Of a DNA stretch of 64,000 nucleotides, positions 25,445 through 37,484 are shown piece after piece; position 1 is the stretch's first letter; each line of letters begins with the position of its first letter. The position numbers and the translations under genes were made by a program. Source of the DNA: Buddleja alternifolia. Lineage: Eukaryota > Streptophyta > Magnoliopsida > Lamiales > Scrophulariaceae. The notes beneath the pieces were generated by a model that did not search any database, was not told the DNA's origin, and saw only the letters and a program-made list of their open reading frames with translations. The DNA lies in assembly GCA_019426215.1 (NCBI GenBank), contig CM033391.1, positions 4,700,708 through 4,764,707 on the forward strand, written 5' to 3'.

Positions 25445-27960
25445 GTAACACCCCATATCCTCGATATCTCATTTCATAGAGACTAAGGTAAGAGCTATAA
25501 TTCTTATGAATTAAGTGTTGTAATTTATTCGATTCTAACGATTCGTGCAAGACTCCAAATGATTTACTACTTAGCTATATGGAATAAAACTATGCTCTAT
25601 GTATTTGGAAAATAGGCTACTAGTATTTACAAGTCTTTGCAGACGTGCTTGTGTGTAGCATGATTTTAAGGCATATATAATTTGTGTAGATACTAATATT
25701 CAAATATATGTATATATATATATATACCTATAGTATAAAAGAAAAGAGAACTAGAAGTTTATGTCTCAATGAAAGAATGATTACACCTCCTGCTCTTCAC
25801 TTCCGAACGTGGCAATAGATGGGAAATGGCAGCATTTATTCAATTCTTTATCTTAATATCCTTCATCCACCTAGCGTGCATCTTCACTTCCAAACGTGGC
25901 AAGCCAAGTGCATCCCTTGTCCTTCTTTTTCTCATTTCTATTGAAACACTTCTTCACCTTCAACCTCACACATCACCACCGCTTGGAAACTCTCTAAAAT
26001 CAACCTTTCTATCTCACCTCAAATACAAGAAAAGTTGAAGAAAGAAAATTCAATAGAAGAAAGCATCATCCTTTCTTATTTCCCTTATAAGGTATAGAGT
26101 AGCTAATTTATATATCATGTGTATATATTTAAAGTTGCCTATATGCTTGTGTTGTACTTGAAATGAACCTTCAAGTCCTGATATTGAAAGTATTATATCA
26201 CCTATATGTATTTTAGTTAACTTGATTTGCATAAGAACCAGTTTTCTGAAATATCAGTTTCTGCTTTAGATGTTCAAGTCTGTATTTAAATGACCAAACT
26301 TGTGAATTTGATTATATTAAATTTTCTGGATCATCTTTGGTATATTCTGAACGTGCCTGCAAATTTTGGTAAAGATTGGAGTTCTATGGAGTTGTCTAAA
26401 ATTCTTTGAATGTAACTGCCAGACTGTTCGGCGGGTTTAAAAAAGTTTCCGTTTTCAGCTTAATTGTCATATTTAGGGATATTATTTGTTTTCAAAACTT
26501 TTATTGTATACTTATATACGTGTTGTTAGTGTGGTCATAAAATTTGGGAATTTTTGGAGCAACAAGAGATTTTCTAAAAATCTTTGTAAATATAATGTCT
26601 GTCCTGAAAAACCTGTTGACGACAGCCATATTTTGGTGATTCAATGACAACATTAGAGATGTCAATTGAATCTGAAAATTTTATGGCATATTATTCAATA
26701 TGATGCATGCTTTATGGAAAAGTTTTAGAGTAAAATCCTAACATGAGAATTTATAATAATTTCTGAAGTGAAACTGCGCATATGTGTATCTTGCTTTATT
26801 TGGTTGGGTTATCAAGTGTTATAGCTTGAGATTATGATAATATGTTTGGACCCCAGGATATATTCGTGATTCAAACAAGACACGAGGTGATGACGCCAAG
26901 TTGTAACTATGAGGGTTCTCTTTTCCTTGTCACTCCTTAATTGCTTTACTTACTTTGGATTGCCTTGTTCTGTTATCCAACCGTCGTATCCATATTTTGT
27001 TGATTGGTTCGTAATGATTGTTGATCCCTAAATATCTGGTTCGGTTCAATATCTTGTTATCCCCGATGATGATTTCTTTCACATCTATAGTACATGTCGT
27101 GCCTCGAAATGGTCTTCGGTCAGATCGGTGTCAATGACGTTATGTTTCATCGTATCAATACCTAGTTCGTATCTTTCATCATCTCATTGAGACCATTGTA
27201 TTTCTTGGTTCTACTCTGTCGGCTAAATGAGCTAAGTGCTATGCCGGACAAAGTGCCATGCGATGGCGGGGGTCACCTCTTGAACCCGTAGGAGCCACCA
27301 CTAGAATTCTAATGTCCTGCATCCATCCGCGATATGTTCTTTTCTTGGTCTAAAGTTTTGACTCTTAAAGACAGAGTGAAGGGAGCTAAGTGCTATACGG
27401 GGCAAAGCGCCACGCGACTACGGGGGCCACCTCTTGAACCCGTAGGAGCCACCTCTAGAATTTCGACACCTAAAAATTTTGCAGATTGAAGGGAGCTAAG
27501 TGCTATAAGGGACAAAGTGCCATGCAATGGTGGGGCCCACCTCTTGAACCTGTAGGAACCACCACTAGAATCCTGACACCTTCAAATCTCAAAAGGTGTG
27601 AAGTCTCCAGCTGGTATGAGACAGTTGGGAGATGGAGCACAATCGTATGACATGAATCTAAAGTATATGAGTTATTCATTCTGGCTTTATTATATGTTTC
27701 GTAATTGATGTTTCATCATTCGGACAATTTGTTTTCTTCAATGATTCGCTCGATATCTTGTTTCTTTTGTAATCTTCCATTGCAGATTCCATTTAGAAGT
27801 AAAGGTAAAGCAAACCGTTAGATTACATCACGGGGTCATTCGGACTCGTCTTTCCTTCTTCTTCCTTTTCAGATGAGCTTAGTATGTCGGGTACAATGGG
27901 AGAAATGAAGAGTAAAGGAAGCATTGGTTCGTTGCTATTAGAGGGAGTTATGTTTTAGGA
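25445..27960 (+). mobile_element. Putative gypsy LTR or LTR-derived sequence starting TGTAACACCCC
   Basis: TGTAACACCCC at 25445 is a common start of long LTRs of Ty3-gypsy chromoviruses. The segment is non-coding, and a TTTTCAGATGAGC motif near 27870 resembles the 3' part of such LTRs (compare 46606-49245). The right boundary is uncertain, and no partner LTR, PBS or polyprotein was found. Confidence 0.45.
27226..27600. repeat. Three diverged tandem copies of a GAGCTAAGTGCTAT unit
   Basis: GAGCTAAGTGCTAT recurs at about 27230, 27383 and 27493. Each copy is followed by GACAAAG(T/C)GCCA, a GGGGG(C/T)CACCTCTTGAAC block and GTAGGAGCCACC. Spacing is 153 and 110 bp. It lies inside the LTR-like segment and looks non-coding. 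Confidence 0.8.
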
Positions 27961-28019
27961 TGTATAATTGGGTGTGTAAGATTAATGAAAAATTTATTGT
28001 TGATTTATTTGGAATGTAA

Positions 28020-28335
28020 AAGTTTAATTTCAGCAGATAAAGATTTCAGAAAGTTCTGATGCATGGTGCTGGTTCGAGAAGGGACGGTCTCCCGGATCGA
28101 GCTGGCGTCGCGGTATGGTGGGCCACCCTAGGTGGTCAGTGGGCGCCACAGATATGGAAATTTTTGGAGACAACGAGAGTGATTCCATGTAACTAGCCTT
28201 GGAGAAGACCACTTTACCTTTGCGAACTTCGTTGCTCATGGGGGGCTCTCTATCTCCTCGATACCAATTTTGCAAGGAATGACGAGTGGGCCACGACCAC
28301 TAGTATGTGTGCACCGCCAGGAAGCAAGAAATTCG
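28020..28335. other. GC-richer unclassified segment, probably transposon-derived
   Basis: GC content rises sharply compared with the AT-rich surroundings. Open frames exist on the minus strand (28030-28275 and 28236-28502), but I recognise no domain. Their composition contrast and position between LTR-like and minisatellite DNA suggest internal sequence of a decayed retroelement. Confidence 0.3.
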
Positions 28336-28339
28336 AGCT

Positions 28340-28760
28340 TAGCCACCTCAGAGGTGCATGTGGTGCCGCCATCAGAGAATGCACGGTTCGAGGTACTAGC
28401 AACATAGGGGATTACCGAATTTATACCTCCAGTATATGAAAGTGGACCTCCCGTGGACGAAGAGCAACAAATTGAAAGAGTAAGCCTGGAGGATGCTGCC
28501 ATCAGATAATGTATAGCATGTGAACTACGTGCCCTACAGCCTCTTACCTAGCATGCTGTTATCGGAGAATGCATGGGCGAAGAGCAACAACTTGAAAGAG
28601 GAGGCCTGGAGCATACCGCCATCTTAGAATGCACAACATGTGCACTCCATGCCCTACAGCCTCCTACCGAGCATGCCGTTAGCAAAGAATACACAGAATG
28701 TGCACTATGTGCCCTACGACATCCTATCGAGCACTACTATCAGAGAATGGTCCCTAACTA
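28340..28760 (+). repeat. ~60-bp imperfect tandem repeat with peptide periodicity
   Basis: Variants of GAATGCACAACATGTGCACT, then GCCCTACAGCCTCCTACCGA and GCATGCCGTTA, recur about every 60 bp. In the plus frame 28573-28761 they encode ECTTCALHALQPPTEHAV and EYTECALCALRHPIEH. Upstream copies are interrupted by stops, so this is a broken coding repeat, not a supported gene. Confidence 0.6.
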
Positions 28761-29222
28761 GCTGATCAATGGAGACGTCTGATCGTCATTGTAATGGCAT
28801 CGGTCCTTCAAGGCAATATTCCTCAAGCAACGGCTTATGCGCCAAAAGTTGTCCAGCTAGCACTCCCCACATTTGTCTTGGTAATATCTTTCCCTTAGCG
28901 GACACTTGTGTTCATACTGCCAATCTTGGCACTAGTTTACGGGGTTAGCAATGGCCCACAGACTAACACTCAAAAGGTATTTACCAAAGAGAAGTAGGGC
29001 ATAATGCTTCCGAAACTGGAAATAATCATCCAAGACATGATTGCCTAAATCAGGGAGCTGCTTGAAGTTGGCATGATGAAAGACTTAGTGAAAGTTATCT
29101 TTTTATCTGCATTTACACATCTTAGCTACATCCATATCAGGAAAAAAAAAAAAAGGGAGAAAAGAAGTCAAAGGAAGACATGTGGACAGAATTACTACTA
29201 AACATGAAAAAAAGTTGTGTGC

Positions 29223-29455
29223 GAAAGGTCGGCCAACCCGAGAATGAAAGGCTTGGTTCTAAAATAAAAGTCCTGTGTGCTGAAAGTTGGGAAACCCGAG
29301 AGCAAAAGGCCGGGTTCTAAAAATAAAAGTCCTGTGTATGAAAGACCGGGCAACCCGAGAGCAAAAAGTCGGGTTCTGAAATAAAAGTTCTATGCACAAA
29401 AGGCCGAGCAACCCGAGAGCTAAAGGTCGGGTTCTAAAAAAGAAGTTCTATAAAA
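29223..29455. repeat. Four tandem ~58-bp units (GCAACCCGAGAGC repeat)
   Basis: The unit is GAAAGGCCGGGCAACCCGAG, then AGCAAAAGGTCGGGTTCT and AAAATAAAAGTCCTGTG. It is repeated four times with drift and followed by a degenerate tail to about 29515. Such arrays often occur in untranslated parts of plant gypsy elements. No coding content is visible. Confidence 0.8.
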
Positions 29456-30239
29456 AACCAGGCATCAAGAAAGAAAAAAAAGCCCTGTGAAAAACTAGGC
29501 ACTAAGAAAGAAGTCATCTATGTGAATTTTAATTTTTTATATTAAAAATATAAAATAATGTTAAAAATTGATTCAAATTAGCAAAAAATTACAAAAATTG
29601 ATGAATAAAATTAAGTAGAAAGATTTAGATATAGTTAAAAAAATAATATTTATTCAACCATCGAAGCTAAAAGTTCAAGTTCAACACTTGCCTAAAATTC
29701 CTATTTAAGATAATTATCTTCATCATCGGCTCCCAATTCTAAATATTTCACTTCATTATTACCATAGCAATTATCCAATTTCTTAACACGTTGTCCTAAC
29801 AAAAATGATGGAGGAAAAAAAAAGATGGGCCTTGGCTTGAGAGTTAGAATTAGTCAGTAATGACCCAAAATCATTATATTCGGACTGAAACAACCTGAGA
29901 ATACTATTAGGTCCCGACAGTTTAAAATATTTGAGACGATCATGACATTATTTTTCTCATAGACGGGAGTCTAAGTCTACAGAAGTATTTTGAAAAGGTC
30001 TAGAAAATTCTAGAATACTCTCGAAAGTACTAGTATACTCTAGAAGAATGTAGATCCTTATGGATAGACCTAGAATAGTGTAAAACTGTATAAAATATCT
30101 TAGAATAAATCTTAGATTATTCTAAATAGTAGTAAAAGTACGTAGAATGTCGTAGAGATGTGTGAGTTCTCTAGAAACATGTGAATATGTTAGTAAATTT
30201 CTAGGATAGAGAATATTTTAAGGAATATTGTTGAAGCGC

Positions 30240-30380
30240 TCTAAAGAGTATCTCTTATCCATAGGTACAAATGAATCTCCACCCTCCATTAGGCATGTGG
30301 ATTAACATAAATAGAAGTAGGAGTGTTATTTGTAAGCCAAGTCTAGAACCAAGTGTGGAAACAGATCTTATAAGAGTTAT
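30240..30380 (+). mobile_element. Possible LTR promoter fragment (Tat-like)
   Basis: ACATAAATAGAAG near 30307 resembles a TATA box. It follows a CTAGAA-rich tract (about 29995-30200) like those in some plant gypsy LTRs. No LTR pair is visible. This is a weak call. Confidence 0.25.
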
Positions 30381-30535
30381 TGAGAGTGAGTGTCACACGG
30401 GATGTTGGTATCGAGGATAAGTTTGTGACAGTACGCCTAACTTGTGGTGCGCAAAAATGCACTGCCAGACACCCGAGGCATACGCCCCACCTCATCGGGC
30501 ATATGATCTATAGGAGTTGCGCCTCTCTCCAATGC

Positions 30536-30715
30536 CCCGGAATGTTTTGGCAACGTCCTACCTCGAGGCAAGCCCTAAGGAGTTTTGGCTCCCGCCTCGA
30601 GGTGAGCCCCGAGGTGTTTTGGCAATGTCCCACCTCGAGGCGAGCCTTGGGGCATTTTGGCAACATCCGACCTAGAGACGAGCCCCGGGGCATTTGGCAA
30701 CTTCCAGCCCGAGGC
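30536..30715. repeat. Four ~48-bp GC-rich tandem units
   Basis: CACCTCGAGGCGAGCCCCGA, then GGCATTTTGGCAACGTCC, is repeated four times with substitutions. A plus-strand open frame (30380-30751) crosses it, but the repeated peptide is an artefact of the array. Confidence 0.85.
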
Positions 30716-30755
30716 GCTCATCAGGATTGCCTTTTATTTGACTTAACTTGATTTA

Positions 30756-30958
30756 AGCGAACACAAGTTGGTTCAGTTGGTAAGGACGGATCACTTCCAC
30801 TCAGAAGGTTGTGGGTTCGATTCCCTCTGTCGACGTGTGGGCGCTGTTGGTGGGTGATCTGTAAGTACCTTAGTAAGCGACGGAGGCATGCCCTTGCCCT
30901 GATAGGTGACCGGAGCCGTTCCTACCTAAATTCTTTTGAACCACAAAAAAAAAAAAAA
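30756..30958 (+). mobile_element. tRNA-derived SINE, 203 bp, with 11-bp target duplication
   Basis: RNA polymerase III boxes are visible: an A box TGGTTCAGTTGG (about 30779) and a B box GGGTTCGATTCCC (about 30811). A tRNA-unrelated body and a poly-A tail (30945-30958) follow. AACTTGATTTA flanks the element (30745-30755 and 30959-30969), so it is a complete insertion made by target-primed reverse transcription. It is not a functional tRNA gene, because the acceptor stem does not close. Confidence 0.93.
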
Positions 30959-30969
30959 AACTTGATTTA

Positions 30970-33095
30970 CATAGTTACACCCGTAAAGAATTACCCACTT
31001 CCAAATCTGATGTGTTAGGTAAGCCCACATACGAAGGAAAAATCTATGCTAGACAGAGTTCAATAATCTATGACATATCCCAATGTCATGTTTGGATTTA
31101 TTTTGTGTATGTGAAAAGGCATAAAGACACAGGTAATACATATTCAATTTCGGCCCCAAATGCTAGCATTGAGCACATTTTATCGTGAGAATTACATCTC
31201 TCGTTCCTATAAGTGTCCACTAAAACATATTTTGTCATCCATGTTTCAGACTCTACACATTTAGTTCCTTAACTTGTCAATTTGAGACACATTTAGTCCA
31301 TGTCGTTAATTTTTCTTCTAAATTAACGGAATCCCAAAAAAATCACAATTAGGGTTTTGTTTAATTTTTCAATTTGGGAATTTCAATTTTCAAATAAATG
31401 GTGTCCAGATTGACACATAACTTGCCAATATGGAGAAAAAAAAAATCGATAAGTGGTCAAATCCCAATACCACACGTGAGAAATTGGATTAAAAAATAAA
31501 AGAATAAATATCTTACTATGAAGAACTTAATACTCTTCCGATTCGTATTCAATAAAGTTGCTGAAAAAGCACATAAAATCTTTTATCATTCTATCAAAAA
31601 GTTGTTTCCAAAATTCCCGAATAGCTACTTTTACAATAACTTTTTCTTCCTTTTCATCTTGGCACTCAAAAGTCTATATGGGGTTAAAGTCACAAAATTT
31701 AATTTATTCCGCCAATTTAAACTTTAGTGTTAAATTAGATTTTGTGTTTTAAATTTTTTAATATTCTCCTCTCATTGATGCATTGATATCCGACATCAAT
31801 TCTCGAATCAAATTTCAAATTATTATTTCTTTTAATAAAATATTTTACAATCTGAAGTCAAAATAAAAATTATTATCCTCCGTTTTAAGGATTAGTTCAA
31901 TCTTTTGTTTAGAAATCAAATTGATCACCGACTTTTGAAGATGTAGTTCAGGCTTGTGTATAACACCTCCCCTTAGTTTGTGCGACGAGTGTGTTTCGTG
32001 CCGAATTTATATGATTACGAAGGGTACGTTATCATACAATAAAATTAACATATGTGAGTTTTCAATCATTTTTGTGTTTAATAGGGGGTCATGGAGTTTA
32101 CCCTTTTATTTTTTCCTTGAATCCAGATTTGACAAAATTATTACTCCTATTTTAGGTTTGAATTTTTTAAGTAGCATTATTTCACGAGATTACTCATAAA
32201 CTTTACAAATTGGCATGAATATAGGATGAATAATGATGAAACTCAGTCTAAATTCACTGTTATATAAATGTGTAATCATTTTGTTACACACACGTGTGAT
32301 AAATATATAGTACAAATAATTAGTTGATGGATAGAGAAAAAAAATGTGATGTGACGAATATTTTTTTACAAAAATCTACAAAAATTGTTACACAATTGTG
32401 TGACATAACATTGGACCGAGTAAAATAACCACACATCCTAATATGTTGGTTTAAAGTAGAATAAATTCTGGACTAGGTTCATGATAGAATAACCTGAGTG
32501 ATCAGGTGTTATGCATCTTTTGAAAATTTCAAAATCTCTTGTAATACATATTAAAATAAAAATATAATTGGATTATAAGTTCCAAAGTTTGATAATAAAA
32601 AATGTTAAGAACTTATTTTGAAATCTCAAAATCATTTGAAGATATATTAAGAATTTTGTTATAAGATATATTAAAATAAAAATTCACATTACAATTTCAA
32701 ACTTTGTTAGAAATATATTAGAACCTATTTTTAATATATTACATAAAGAGTATTGTATGAAGATACAATTAATTCTTCAACACAAAATGATGGCATTTAC
32801 AATTTGTAAATGGTTTCAGAAAATGAGAAAAATATTCTTCAAATTGGACATTTTGATCAAGGATAATTTTAGGCCCGTTCGAGTTCAATAGTCCTAATAT
32901 GTATTATGTGTCTATTTTTTCCATATAAATGTATGTAGGATCAAGTTCAATGATCCTAGTAAGTGTCTAATTGTCTATTTTTAATAGACACTGAATTCAT
33001 ACTCAAACTATTAGACTCGATCCAACATAGAATTACCCAAACAGAATGGATAGACATATCCCAATGTTACAACTCTCAATGCAACAAAAAACGTA
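30970..33095. other. AT-rich intergenic stretch without recognised features
   Basis: No gene, complete transposon or tandem array is supported. Fragments such as the AATTAACGGAA / TTCGTTAATTT pair near 31305-31330 look like remnants of old DNA elements. Open frames here (for example 31518-31727) are short and show no domain. Confidence 0.5.
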
Positions 33096-33658
33096 CTCCC
33101 TTCGTCCCAAAAATAACGTCTTCTTTGATTTTTCTTAAATATTATTAAAAATCAATTGTTTTCCTAAAGTAATTTTTCCATAAAACAAAAGACAACTAAT
33201 AATATACCAAAAACTTATTAGTTTAGTGATATTCATCTCCTACTTTATGTGAGAGGTTCTGTGTTTGATTCCAAGTCGCCACAAGTTGTGGCTCTCCCTT
33301 TCTTTATAAAGTTAGATAGAATCTTTATGGTTCAGGATTATATAAATCAACTCGAATTTGTCGGGCTAAATATTTAAAATATTCCCTTGGTCTTGAATTA
33401 AAAAAAAGACAACTAATAATATTATCTTTTAAAATATACAATAATTTTAATTTAATTTATGACAATTGTTTATTATCTATGAAACTATTTTTGTTAAATA
33501 TGATTGCAATTTGATAGTAAAAATAAATTAATTATATATTTTTTAATTAAAATAGAGAGTAATATTGTCAGATAATAAATATACGCGTTTATAATAAGAG
33601 ACAATTATATCGGACCTAAGGAGGATCAGTTGACTTCCTCTTTTGGGCCGAAGGGAGG
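33096..33658. mobile_element. Stowaway-like MITE just upstream of the RETICULATA-RELATED gene
   Basis: After TA (33094-33095) it starts CTCCCTTCGTCCCAAAA. It ends with the inverted counterpart TTTTGGGCCGAAGGGAG before TA (33659-33660). The terminal sequence and TA duplication fit Tc1/mariner-type Stowaway elements. At 563 bp it is longer than usual because a SINE-like insertion (33206-33403) lies inside. Its right end is 168 bp before the chosen ATG, so it probably contributes promoter or leader DNA. Confidence 0.75.
33206..33403 (+). mobile_element. tRNA-derived SINE-like insertion nested in the Stowaway-like MITE
   Basis: A 19-bp direct repeat AAAAGACAACTAATAATAT flanks the segment (33187-33205 and 33404-33422). 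Inside are an A-box-like TAGTTTAGTGATATTC and a B-box-like GTGTTTGATTCC about 40 bp later. The segment ends in an A-rich run. These are the hallmarks of a SINE, although the pol III boxes are degenerate. A local duplication of MITE sequence is the alternative. Confidence 0.65.
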
Positions 33659-33827
33659 TAGTATATTAGTTCCTCAACCTAATGCTACTAACACTTTCTC
33701 ACTCCAGTACTCCACCCTTCACTCTCACAACAGTAACGCAGCCACCGAAAGATCCTGCTTTTCGTTTGATTCCCTCTCAAGATTCTCTCTCAAGATTCTC
33801 TGTATATGCGATTTTTCGATCGTGTCG

Positions 33828-36800
33828 ATGTCGTCGATATGTCCTCCAGGCGGCGGATTTACAATCACGAATCTGCACAATTCACTGCATAATCAATTTA
33901 CAATCAGAACCGCCGTTTTTGAATTCAACATTTTCGCCAAGTTTACGCCTCTGAATCAGCCTTCCGTTCGAATCGGCCATGGAAAATCGATCAGGATACG
34001 GTGTTCCGATCCTGGAACGGTAACCGGAACAATTCCTTTGTCGGAAGATTTTGAGGTGCCGAAAGTTGAGGATAATGGCGGCGGAGGAGACGGCGGGAAT
34101 GGAAAGTCACAGTTTGGCGGCGGCGGCGGCGGCGGAGAGGGGGATAAGTATGAGGATGATGGCGGTGAGGAGGAGTTTGGACCGATAATAAAGTTCGATG
34201 AGGTTTTACGTGAGGCGGAAAGCCGCGGCGCGGTTCTGCCTGACGATATGCTGGAGGCAGCAAAATCGACGGGGCTTCGCAGATTGATTCTTACTCGTTA
34301 CTTAGAATTGCAGGTGAAAATGCATTTTCAAATACTTTAGAGTTGAAATTAGAAAAATGAAATTGCGTTTGGCTTCAATTTTATTTGAATGCTGTCACTT
34401 CTCTGCATCTAAATGTAGCATATATGCTTAGTTGTTTGGATATATGCAATGTGATTACAGTTTGTTTAATCTTGTTTTTCTTATTCATTTTGCAGGGTTC
34501 AGCTTGGCCTTTGGGATTTTTGATGAGATATTGCTCGATGCTTCGGAACAGAATGCTGGTTGATCCCTCATTTTTGTTTAAAGTCGGAACCGAGGTTTGT
34601 TTGAGTATATGTATATTTAGTGAATGGATTTTTAGTATATGATGCAACTCTGTTGAAATCGTTAGTAGCGAACAAAACAATTCCTGGTGTGTGTTTTAGC
34701 TGCACATTACTTGAGAGTTGATCACTTGTCCAGTTGATTAATGACATGTGATTTGATGCACATTCATCATCTCTCGGTCTAATTTGTCTCTTGCGAAGAT
34801 TTAACTGTTGATTTAATTGTATTTTAGGTGGTAATTGATTCTTGTTGTGCAACATTTGCGGAAGTTAATAAAAGAGGAAAAGATTTCTGGGCGGAGTTTG
34901 AATTGTATGCTGCAGATTTATTAGTGGGCATTGTTGTTGACATTGCTTTGGTTGGTATGTTGGCACCTTATGCTCGCATAGGCAAGCAATCCGTATCCAG
35001 TGGCTTTATTGGACGCGTAAAACATGTTTGTGGAGCTCTTCCCAGCAGGTACATTAGGCATTTTAGATTCCTAAATTTGTGGACCATGAATATTTAAAGC
35101 ATAACTGCTTATATATCTAAATTCAACTGCACTTTTGACTTATTATTGGGAGTTCACTGTCATTTCTTTTGCATGTTTGTCCAGACAGCCAAATTATAGA
35201 TAATGCAAGATCTTAAGCCTAAAGAATTGGATCGTATTCAAGCAACAGATACACTCTTGTATGCTTTTTCACTCTACAAAGTAATAGGTGGAAGCGTTAT
35301 CTTGCGCATGTGTAGAACTTTGACAAAAAATTCAGAAATTATTTGGAATAGAGCAGTTACTTCTACCTCTAATATGATTGACCAAATCCCTATATTTTAG
35401 TACACTGGTGACTCCAATAGTATTTTAGTACACTGGTGACCCTTTTCTGTAGACATTAACAAAATTCAACATTAGATAATTATTTTGCATTTTATTTTTG
35501 GTCACCTTTTCATTTAGGTATAACACATTATGACAAAGATGTGAGAGAGAGTTGAGGAATGAATTTAAACATTGCTTTTTCTTCTTCTTATGTCAACTGA
35601 CTCCGTCCGAGATACAGTTTCAGTTAATCATGGTTTTGTTCTTTCAGGAATAAATAGGTGGATATAAAACAGGGAGGCATTTTTGTTGTTTTTCATGATG
35701 AGTGGGGTTAATAATCGATTCCAAACTAAACAACATTACATTGTTTGAGATACTGAACAGTAGAATCATTCCATCTTTCTTTATGTGACAATCAATTATC
35801 TTGATTTATATAGATTTTAAACTTTGTTCCCATACAGTGTTTTTGAAGCTGAGAGACCAGGAATTAGATTTTCATTGCAGCAGCGGATTGCTACGTACTT
35901 TTACAAGGTAGACAAAAACAATGAATGTGTGTCTTCTTACTCTCAAGTGGCCTCTTATCATGGTTGAAGCTAGAGTCTGCTTTTAGTTATTTAGACTGAA
36001 CTTTTCACTGCTAATTTTCTTATTTTAAATATAGGGTATATTGTACGGCTCAGTTGGATTTGGATGTGGTCTTATTGGCCAAGGCATCGCAAATATGATC
36101 ATGACTGCTAAAAGGTGCTCTTTCAGATATGTTTAAATTAGTTTGCCATGATGGGTTCAGCAAAATATTATTGATTTCTCCTTCCATGATTTTCTCCCTT
36201 TTTATGTATCCATTTTTTGAGTTTAAATTTTATATCTTCATGGCAATATAATTTTTGTTGACAATAAGACTTCCATAATTTGATGTGAATTGCATCAACC
36301 ATTTTATCTGCTTCAGATCTTTGAGTGATAGAAACCATTATTATTGATCCCAATCCTTATAGTCGTTACTAAATACCTTAGATGCAACAAATCAAAATCA
36401 GATTCTTTCAAAGGGCTTTTCTGAGCTACTGCTTCCATATCGTGATAAATTTGATCATTTAGTTGATGATATTGGTCTCATTTATGGAGGTTGTGTTTAA
36501 ATTATGTGTCTTTCACTCTTTCTGTATGACAGGAATATCTCAAAGTCGGAAGAGGACATACCTGTGCCTCCATTAGTGAAAAGTGCTGCACTCTGGGGTA
36601 CGTTAAATCTTTTTTTTTTTTAATTATTTATTGGTTACCTTTTTCTTTAATTGAGAAATTGATAATTAGATCAATCCCCCTACAATTTGTCTACTCTAGA
36701 GGTTCCTGTAAATTTGGCTTGGATTCAATTATCATAAAGCCAATCTTCTTGCTTTCGTGGAGTTTTATTTCATTCCTTTCTCTGACTTTCAGGAATAGTA

Positions 36801-37484
36801 TCTGCCCTTTTCCTTTCTAATTTCTGTGTTTTGAATATCGACGAGAATTCTTACATGAAAAGTTTCTAAATTTTCATTGTAGTTTTCATATTGAAGCGCT
36901 GATACTGCAAATTTTTTTGATTCTCTTTTATAACATATATGAAACTGCAGAATTTGCTACAATTTTCATGGGTCATTTTTGTCATATGGAGACTAAATTG
37001 ATTTGTATGTAATAGAAACGCATGGCTAATAAATTAGAACACATATTGGGTCTTATGAGCTTCAATATTGTTCTCAACATCGATCAATGTTTTTATAGAG
37101 CTCTAGTCGAGGAGGCTCAAGAACTGTCTTGTGGCCCATTTGCTTCCACAAATTATTACGTTCCAAATTTGGTTTATGTGCATAGTTTTTCTACTTGGTT
37201 GGAACTCCTTAAAGTACAATAGCCTTCATATGAGTTGTTTCTTAGTTGCTTGCTCCAATGTTGAATCTTGCTTTTTATGTATGTATTCAGGTGTTTTTCT
37301 TGCGGTGTCTTCAAACACCCGTTACCAAATCATAAACGGGTTGGAATATCTTGTTGAAACCTCACCTTTGGCTAAGAAAGTCCCAGCAATTGCCATGGCA
37401 TTCACAGTTGGCGTACGTTTTGCCAATAATATTTACGGTGGAATGCAGTTTGTCGATTGGGCTAAATTGAGTGGGGTTCAATAG
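33828..37484 (+). CDS. RETICULATA-RELATED chloroplast membrane protein (DUF3411), 7 exons, 404 aa
   Basis: The protein belongs to the plant RETICULATA-RELATED family (RER3/RER4 type), plastid-envelope proteins that affect leaf mesophyll and plastid development. Exons: 33828-34313, 34496-34594, 34828-35048, 35838-35907, 36035-36114, 36533-36597, 37291-37484. They sum to 405 codons including TAG, and all introns are GT-AG. Residues 1 to about 60 look like a chloroplast transit peptide (rich in S, T, N and R, few acids). Residues 83-113 are glycine-rich and acidic. The DUF3411 core runs from about 115 to 404, with GSAWPLGFLMRYCSMLRNRM, FAEVNKRGKDFWAEFELYAA, and hydrophobic segments DLLVGIVVDIALVGMLAPYA and GILYGSVGFGCGLIGQGIAN. 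The end, MQFVDWAKLSGVQ, is typical. I chose ATG 33828 because the upstream in-frame ATG at 33630 lies inside a MITE. The molecular activity is unknown. Confidence 0.94.

Noticed and set aside
28030..28502. Two overlapping minus-strand open frames in GC-richer DNA
   Set aside because: No recognisable domain, no splice or start context, and they are surrounded by retroelement-like repeats. They are kept only as an unclassified segment.
29223..29455. CRISPR-like direct repeats
   Set aside because: The genome is a plant's. The units are contiguous, diverged tandem copies without unique spacers.
30380..30751. 123-aa plus-strand open frame
   Set aside because: Most of it is the 48-bp tandem repeat. 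The peptide repeats follow the DNA array, and no protein family is recognisable.
30779..30825. Possible tRNA gene (A and B boxes)
   Set aside because: No closing acceptor stem is visible. The body continues to a poly-A tail and is flanked by an 11-bp duplication, so it is a SINE.
33630..33827. Upstream in-frame ATG of the RETICULATA-RELATED gene
   Set aside because: It lies in the terminal repeat of a Stowaway-like MITE, and the added residues do not look like a transit peptide. ATG 33828 gives a normal plastid-targeting N-terminus.
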